Assembly (NCBI GenBank): GCA_051414805.1
Contig: CP166702.1
Span: forward strand, 4,464,001 to 4,528,000
Source: Xenophilus sp003671765
Lineage (GTDB): Bacteria > Pseudomonadota > Gammaproteobacteria > Burkholderiales > Burkholderiaceae_C
Length of the DNA: 64,000 bases
Direction of reading: 5' to 3'
A program made the position numbers and the translations under genes. The first letter of the stretch is position 1, and every line of letters begins with the position of its first letter. Shown here piece after piece: positions 58,866 to 64,000 of the stretch. Below the pieces are notes generated by a model that was given only the letters and a program-made list of their open reading frames with translations, did no database searches and was not told the DNA's origin.

Positions 58866-60059
58866 TTAGCGAGGGCAGTCTTCGAAGAGTTGTTCAGAGG
58901 GGAAGGTCTTGACGACGTTCATCACGTACGCAGGCTGGCCCGGCTGACCCTTTCCGACGACGGCCCACAGGCCCGGCTGGGTGGCTTGGTGGTCGCAGGC
59001 GCGCATCACCTTGGTACCTTCCACCGAGTTGTCACGCTTACTTGTCTCGAAGGCGGTGATCCACTTCTCCTTGTCCCACGAACCAGTCTTCTCGACCACG
59101 TCGAGCCACCAGGACATCCCGTCGTACGCCTCACCCGCACCCATAGATGGGTACTCATTGAACTTCTTGCGGTAGGCGGCGACGAATGCCTTGTTGGCCG
59201 CGTTATCCACCGAAAAGTGGTAGCGGACGCCCGACTGCACCCCCACGGCAGCGGCACCGACGGCGGCCGCCATGGTCTCGTCGGCGATCACCGGACCGAA
59301 GATCGTTTTGCTGGCGCCAAGGTTGACCTGGCCGGCCTGCTTGATCATCGAGATCACGTCCGCGCCGGTGATGAATAGTGCGACGCCGTCGGCGTTCGAT
59401 CGGGCGACCTTGTCGACGATGGTGGAATAGTCGCGGTTGCCCAGTGGCGGAAAGTCGGCGCCGACGATCTCGACGCCGGCCTTCTCGGCTTCCTTGCGGA
59501 ACCACTCCCAGCTGTCGCGGGTGGCTTGGTAATCGGCGATGACGCCGTAGACCCGCTTCAGCTTCTTGTCCTTGACGAAACCGAGCGCCATCCGTTGTTC
59601 CATGCCCAACGTGTTGGATGTCCTGAAGGTATAGCGCGAGGCACCCGGCACCGTGATCTTGTCGTCAGCGGACAGCGTCACCAAGTGCGGGATCTTGCGC
59701 TGCTTGGTGACGTTCATCATGGCGATGGTCGATGCCGAACTCACTGCCCCAAAGATCATCTGTACGTTTTCAGAGATCAATCGAGTCGTCTTCTGAACGG
59801 CCGGTTGCGGCTTGGTTTCGTCGTCCTCCCACACCACCTCGATCGGCGCGCCCAGCACCTTCCCGCCGCGCTGCTCGATGGCGATCTCTACACCCTTGCG
59901 CATGTCGTCACCAAAGATGCCGTAGGGCCCAGACAGCGACACCACCCCGCCAATCTTGAAGACCTGCGGATCCGCCGCAAAGGCATGCGGCACCCCCCCA
60001 CCCGCAATGGTCGTCAACGAGGCAAATGTGCAAGCCCAAACCGTACGTGCATTGATCAT
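58866..60059 (-). CDS. ABC transporter substrate-binding protein, LivK type (second system)
   Basis: A 397-residue periplasmic binding protein and first gene of the minus-strand operon. The ATG at 60059 has AAGGAGACGAC; earlier in-frame ATGs lack a site and a signal sequence. The signal peptide is about residues 1-28 (ending HAFAA). The lobe motifs FKIGGVVSLSGPYGIFGDDMRKGVEIAIEQ and VEIVGADFPPLGNRDYSTIVDKVARSNADGVALF are typical. The C-terminal Cys pair (ACDHQ...EDCPR) may form a disulfide. The ligand is probably the acid activated by the ligase of this operon. Confidence 0.93.
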   Translation of the reverse strand: MINARTVWACTFASLTTIAGGGVPHAFAADPQVFKIGGVVSLSGPYGIFGDDMRKGVEIAIEQRGGKVLGAPIEVVWEDDETKPQPAVQKTTRLISENVQMIFGAVSSASTIAMMNVTKQRKIPHLVTLSADDKITVPGASRYTFRTSNTLGMEQRMALGFVKDKKLKRVYGVIADYQATRDSWEWFRKEAEKAGVEIVGADFPPLGNRDYSTIVDKVARSNADGVALFITGADVISMIKQAGQVNLGASKTIFGPVIADETMAAAVGAAAVGVQSGVRYHFSVDNAANKAFVAAYRKKFNEYPSMGAGEAYDGMSWWLDVVEKTGSWDKEKWITAFETSKRDNSVEGTKVMRACDHQATQPGLWAVVGKGQPGQPAYVMNVVKTFPSEQLFEDCPR

Positions 60060-60070
60060 GTCGTCTCCTT

Positions 60071-60081
60071 TTGTATACCAA
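60071..60081. promoter_or_regulatory. Candidate GntR/FCD operator before the second Liv operon
   Basis: TTGTATACCAA is a near-palindrome of the TTGTATACAA type bound by several FCD-family GntR regulators. It lies 12 bp before the ATG of the binding-protein gene, next to its ribosome-binding site. The operon encodes such a regulator (51070-51783). Confidence 0.4.
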
Positions 60082-60761
60082 CAAAATGCTTGTGATATGT
60101 TAGAAGAATAGAAGTGGTATGGTACGCGGGATTTCCCCAGGGTGTGACTTGTGGCTCTCGAGTGAGACCAAGGGAGCGCGCACATCCTCGTGACGGCATC
60201 GTTGATGAATCCGACCGCCGTTGTGTTGTCGCTAGCTGCCCGTCGCCAGGTATCGCGCTCAATCTGTGGCGGCACGCCGGGTCGGCGTCCTCTCTTGCCA
60301 ACAAGCTCACACCGAGGGCCGAGGGATTCTTTCGAGGGGGTAGCCGAACTCACGAATCGGCCACTGAGCAGTCACCGAAAGTGGCGGCTCAGCTAACTGC
60401 TGCGTTGTCCTGGCTGGACATGGCAGCTCTAGACTGGGTGCTGCCGTTCAGCTTCGGCTGCTGAACGACTGCGTGGACCCAAAGCCGTCGTTCATGGGGC
60501 AGCGATTCGTATGACCGCTGGGCACCCTTGACCGGTCGCTCAAGCAATACTGCTCTCGGCAGGGTCTGGGAACGACTGCTTCTACCTTGGACGACCGGCA
60601 GAGCCCGACCCATCAGCGACGTACGCCACCTTGGGCTCGTCGCCCCAAAGCCGTCGCTCCCCTTCCTCTCGATGGAAGGATTGGACGAACGCATCTACTA
60701 TTGAGCGCATACGAAAGAGCGCCGTAGATACACCTGCGGCACCGCCCGGAGGAGGGAAACC
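60082..60761. other. Gene-poor gap between the Liv operon and the helicase gene
   Basis: About 680 bp with the divergent promoters of both flanking units. No ORF with protein-like character was found. It contains the hairpin at 60445-60467 and two copies of a short motif CCAAAGCCGTCG(T/C)TC (about 60480 and 60646), which look like decayed intergenic repeats of a kind common in GC-rich Burkholderiales. Confidence 0.4.
60445..60467. repeat. Perfect inverted repeat (8-bp arms, 7-nt loop)
   Basis: CGTTCAGC-TTCGGCT-GCTGAACG without a following T-run. The role is unknown; it may be an operator or transcript hairpin upstream of the helicase gene. Confidence 0.5.
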
Positions 60762-63700
60762 ATGCGGCTGAGCGTGCCGCCCGTCAAGGGTGTTGACGTC
60801 AAACATCGGACAGGCTTCATTGGCCAGTTGATGTATCCAGAACGGATCGTTGAGGGCGAATGGACGCGCTTTGTTCTCCCGTCCGTTGCCGGCCACATGC
60901 TCGTGACGGCCGGCGGCGAAGTGATCTATGTCTTCCCCAAACCGCCAAAGCCTGACCAGTTGCCCGCGAACGGCACCGTCCTGGTAGGGCCGATCCCTGA
61001 TGGCGCAGTCGACCACATAGATCTGAAGGCGTCCAAGTGGCTGGTCCATCCGGCCATCGGCGGCCCCGATGCAGGGACTACGAGGGCACGCGACAGCTGG
61101 TTGAACGGCTTTCGATTCGTTGGCGACGACGAAGCCGGCGAAGGTCGGATCGGACTGCGACGACCTCAGATGGGTGCTCTTCACGCAATTCATGCCCATT
61201 GGTCGACAAGCAAGGACGTCGCTACCGTCGTAATGCCCACAGGCACCGGCAAGACGGAGACGATGTTGGCTACATTGATCTCGGCGAGGTGTACACGCGT
61301 GCTCGTGCTTGTGCCGACCGACGCACTTCGGACGCAAATTACGCAGAAGTTCTTCTCGATGGGCGTCCTGAAAGACCCGCGCGCGAACCTGTTGCAGCCT
61401 GGTGTGCTGCGCCCAGTCGTGGGAATGGTGGTCAAGAAGCCGGCCACACCCGAAGAGGTCGATGAGTTCTTTCGGCAATGCAACGTGGTCGTCACGACAA
61501 GCGCACTTGCCGGTCGGTGCTCGTCGGAGGTACAGGAACGGATGGCCGAGCTCTGTTCGCACTTGTTCATCGATGAGGCCCACCACGCTGAAGCGGCAAC
61601 ATGGAAGCGGTTCAAGTCGCACTTCAAGGGCCAGCGACTGATCTTGCAGTTCACGGCAACTCCGTTTCGCGAGGACAGCCAGCCCCTCGATGGGAAGATC
61701 ATCTACGTCTACCCGATGCGTCAGGCTCAGAGCGAGGGTTACTTCAAGCCGATCCGGTTCAGTTCGGTCTACGCCTTCAACAGCGCGCGCGCGGACCGGG
61801 ACATCGCGGAAAAGGTGATCGAGGAGTTGCATGCCGACACCACAGGCCTGCACATCGCCATGGCTCGTGTATCTACACAGGGACGGGCGACAGAGGTCCA
61901 TGCGATCTACGAAAGCCTGGGGGAGTTCAACCCGGTCATCATTCATAGCGGCCTAAAGGAGACAGAGATTGATGGCGCTCGAAGGAAGTTGGAGAGTGGT
62001 GAGTCGCGGATCACTATCTGTGTCGACATGCTGGGCGAAGGCTTTGACATGCCCGAGCTCAAGATCGCTGCGTTCCATGACCTGCGGAAGAGCCTGGCCG
62101 TTACGCTTCAGCTCGCTGGCCGCTTCACCCGAGCTAGAGAAGACCTCGGCGAACCCGTCTTTATAGCCAACACAGCGGACGTGAATCTAAAGGAGGAACT
62201 GCGCGCCCTATATGCGCAGGACCCCGACTGGAACCTGTTGCTCCCCCATCTCAGCGAGGGCGCGATCGGCCAGGAAATCGAGGCGCAGCGGTTCATGGGT
62301 GGCTTCGTGGGTCAGCTGGATGAGATCCCGCTCACAGAGATTCAGCCGGCAGCCAGCATGGTGGTGTATCGCACGCAATGCGCGCGCTGGACACCTGGCG
62401 GCTTCAAGGCGGCATTCAAGGGGAGTAGCGACGCCGAACAGGTACACCCGATCCTCAATGAAGCTGAGCGGATGCTGGTCGTCATCGCGGCGCGCCGACA
62501 GGGTGTGCCCTGGACGGACATTGCGACGGTTGAGGGGGTTGCGTGGGAGCTTTGCATCGCGATCTGGGACCAGGACAGGGCGCTGCTCTATATCCACGGT
62601 TCGGCGAACAACGGCAACTACTCGGACTTCGCAAAGGCGCTTTGCGGCGACAACGTCGAGCTCATCAAGGCACCTGATGTTTTTCGGGTGTTTTCTGGCA
62701 TCAATCGGCTGATGCTCACCAACGTCGGATTGGATGAGCAGCTGGGCCGTCAGATCCGCTACACCGGCCGGATGGGTCCAGACGTGGGCGCGCTGCTGGC
62801 CGACGCGACGCTGGCCACCACGACAAAGGCTGTGCTTGCCGGCGTCGGTTTTGAGAACGGCGGACCGACCTCCATCGGTGCCGGCAAGCGCGGCCGGGTC
62901 TGGTCCAACCTGCGACTGCGCGTCGACCAGTTCTCTGCGTGGTGCAAGAGCGTTGGATCCAAGATTGACGACCCCAACATCGATCCAGAACAGGTACTGC
63001 GAGGCACCCTAATCCCGACGCTGATCGACACTCGCCCCGTGGCAGTGCCGGTCGGCGTGGACTGGCCTGTCGAGATCCTGGATCACGTGGAATCGGCGAC
63101 GACGATCTCGTTCGGGACCACGATCAACCATCATTTGACCGGCGTCAGCATCGAACTTCGTGACTACGCAGACAGTGGTCCGATCGTCTTGAGGGTGAGC
63201 TGCGACCAACGTGAGGTGCAGCTTCGGCTCAGCTTCGTCGGACGCGGCAAGAACGCAGACTTTGCATTCGTCTACGAGGGCGATGCCCGTGCCACCATCA
63301 AGCGCGGTACCGAGTACGACCTGTGCGCTTTCCTCACTGAGTACCCACCGACGATCTGGTTTGCCGACGGCGCCAGACTGGACGGCAACGTCCTCGTCCA
63401 ACTGCGTAGCGATGCCACCCTATATTCAAGAGATCAGCTGGTTGCGCTGGACTGGAGCAACATCGACCTCGCCAAGGAGTCGCAGCGTGAAGAGCGTCGA
63501 TCCGATTCGGTGCAGTTCAGGATGATCGAGCACGTCAAGGCGGAGAGGCGCCACGAGATCCTGATGGATGACGACGGCAAAGGAGAGGCGGCCGACATTG
63601 TCGGAATCAGCCTCGACAGTCAGACGCTGCCCAAGCTGATCACGGTCGACCTGTACCACTGCAAGTATTCCAGCGCGCCGGAGCCTGGTTCACGGATCGG

Positions 63701-64000
63701 CGACATGTACGAGGTCTGCGGCCAGGCACAGCGAAGTGTCCTTTGGCTACACAACAAGGACCGCCGGACCGATCTCTTCGCACACCTACTCAAGCGAGAG
63801 GCACTGCGAATCGAAAGCGGCAGGGCCACTCGCTTCGAGATTGGCACCACGGAGCGCCTGATTCAGATTAGAGACCTCAGCCGGACCTGCAGGGTCACGA
63901 TTCGCACCTTCATCGTGCAGCCCGGGCTGTCCAAGGCTGAGGCGGCGGATCACCAGCTTGCAGTGCTTGGAGTCACGGAGAAGTTTCTACAGGAGACGTA
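60762..64000 (+). CDS. DEAH-box helicase with putative C-terminal nuclease domain, 3' end outside window
   Basis: An open frame of at least 1,079 residues starting at ATG 60762 with GGAGGAGGG. The SF2 helicase core shows Walker A MPTGTGKTE (158-166), DEAH as IDEAHH (270-275), motif III FTATPF (297-302), motif V GEGFDMPELK and motif VI QLAGRFTR (450-457). A long middle part (about 480-930) matches nothing I know and is rich in beta strands. Near the end, D936-D-D-G-K-G-E942-A-A-D945-I-V and VDLYHCKYS (Lys968) have the spacing of a PD-(D/E)XK nuclease, with His966-Cys967 in place of the usual acidic residue, followed by DMYEVCGQAQRSVLW. Helicase-nuclease fusions of this size are typical of antiphage defence genes. 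Assignment to a named system is not possible without the downstream genes. Confidence 0.8.
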   Translation, partial: MRLSVPPVKGVDVKHRTGFIGQLMYPERIVEGEWTRFVLPSVAGHMLVTAGGEVIYVFPKPPKPDQLPANGTVLVGPIPDGAVDHIDLKASKWLVHPAIGGPDAGTTRARDSWLNGFRFVGDDEAGEGRIGLRRPQMGALHAIHAHWSTSKDVATVVMPTGTGKTETMLATLISARCTRVLVLVPTDALRTQITQKFFSMGVLKDPRANLLQPGVLRPVVGMVVKKPATPEEVDEFFRQCNVVVTTSALAGRCSSEVQERMAELCSHLFIDEAHHAEAATWKRFKSHFKGQRLILQFTATPFREDSQPLDGKIIYVYPMRQAQSEGYFKPIRFSSVYAFNSARADRDIAEKVIEELHADTTGLHIAMARVSTQGRATEVHAIYESLGEFNPVIIHSGLKETEIDGARRKLESGESRITICVDMLGEGFDMPELKIAAFHDLRKSLAVTLQLAGRFTRAREDLGEPVFIANTADVNLKEELRALYAQDPDWNLLLPHLSEGAIGQEIEAQRFMGGFVGQLDEIPLTEIQPAASMVVYRTQCARWTPGGFKAAFKGSSDAEQVHPILNEAERMLVVIAARRQGVPWTDIATVEGVAWELCIAIWDQDRALLYIHGSANNGNYSDFAKALCGDNVELIKAPDVFRVFSGINRLMLTNVGLDEQLGRQIRYTGRMGPDVGALLADATLATTTKAVLAGVGFENGGPTSIGAGKRGRVWSNLRLRVDQFSAWCKSVGSKIDDPNIDPEQVLRGTLIPTLIDTRPVAVPVGVDWPVEILDHVESATTISFGTTINHHLTGVSIELRDYADSGPIVLRVSCDQREVQLRLSFVGRGKNADFAFVYEGDARATIKRGTEYDLCAFLTEYPPTIWFADGARLDGNVLVQLRSDATLYSRDQLVALDWSNIDLAKESQREERRSDSVQFRMIEHVKAERRHEILMDDDGKGEAADIVGISLDSQTLPKLITVDLYHCKYSSAPEPGSRIGDMYEVCGQAQRSVLWLHNKDRRTDLFAHLLKREALRIESGRATRFEIGTTERLIQIRDLSRTCRVTIRTFIVQPGLSKAEAADHQLAVLGVTEKFLQET

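Noticed and set aside
1..64000. CRISPR array
   Set aside because: No run of regularly spaced direct repeats of 25-40 bp was seen, and no cas gene is present.

Overview
The window is GC-rich DNA with long, tightly packed operons. Gene content (class I PHA synthase, Liv-type transporters, many acyl-CoA enzymes, AraC/LysR/GntR regulators) fits a betaproteobacterium of the order Burkholderiales, probably Comamonadaceae-like. This assignment is inferred from style and content; no 16S rRNA gene or other marker is present.

Region 1 (1 to about 20.2 kb) is a low-oxygen or stationary-phase stress cluster. It holds a PHA synthase, a FabI-like reductase and a tripartite efflux/RbbA system; AdhP; a small conserved ORF; a split 2-oxoacid dehydrogenase complex with a free-standing lipoyl domain; a universal stress protein, cytochrome c and Hsp20; a second alcohol dehydrogenase; an APH-like kinase fused to an AAA domain; a P-type ATPase; a surface-antigen lipoprotein; a PaaK-like ligase; and a BON protein. 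Seven 14-bp sites of the form TTG(A/C)(T/C/G)-N4-xxCAA, the FNR/ANR/CRP-family pattern, lie before the transcription units. Four sit at exactly the class II activator distance from a plausible -10 hexamer. Composition and control resemble the low-oxygen-activated (lxa) locus of Burkholderia cenocepacia.

Region 2 (about 20.3 to 26.3 kb) is an AT-richer mobile element. It contains a P4-type tyrosine integrase, an unknown protein, an AlpA-like protein, an intergenic stretch with three palindromes, an inovirus-Gp2/YagK-YfjJ-type putative replication protein and an unknown partner gene. It abuts a LysR gene cut off near codon 215.

Region 3 (26.3 to 48.07 kb) is a catabolic block: EtfAB, an acyl-CoA dehydrogenase, a nitroreductase, an AraC-SDR-AraC segment bracketed by a 75-bp inverted repeat, then a long plus-strand operon. 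The operon runs acyl-CoA dehydrogenase, CoA transferase/racemase, ligase, thiolase, hydratase, SDR, GST, HCCA-isomerase-like protein and LivK-G-F-H-M. It ends in a thiolase cut right after its active-site cysteine. The block is thus bounded by two truncated genes.

Region 4 (48.07 to 49.25 kb) is a scar: the 3' part of a DUF3363-type relaxase with a nonsense codon, a perfect intrinsic terminator, and the 3' 47 nt of a tRNA-Phe, the usual attachment site of integrative elements.

Region 5 (49.25 to 60.06 kb) is a second, paralogous catabolic/uptake operon on the minus strand: Liv substrate-binding protein, LivH, SDR, LivM, LivG, LivF, thiolase, acyl-CoA ligase, GntR regulator and acyl-CoA dehydrogenase.

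Region 6 (60.06 to 64 kb) is a 700-bp gap and the first 1,079 codons of a large DEAH helicase with a candidate C-terminal PD-(D/E)XK-like nuclease. It looks like the first gene of an antiphage defence locus that continues outside the window.
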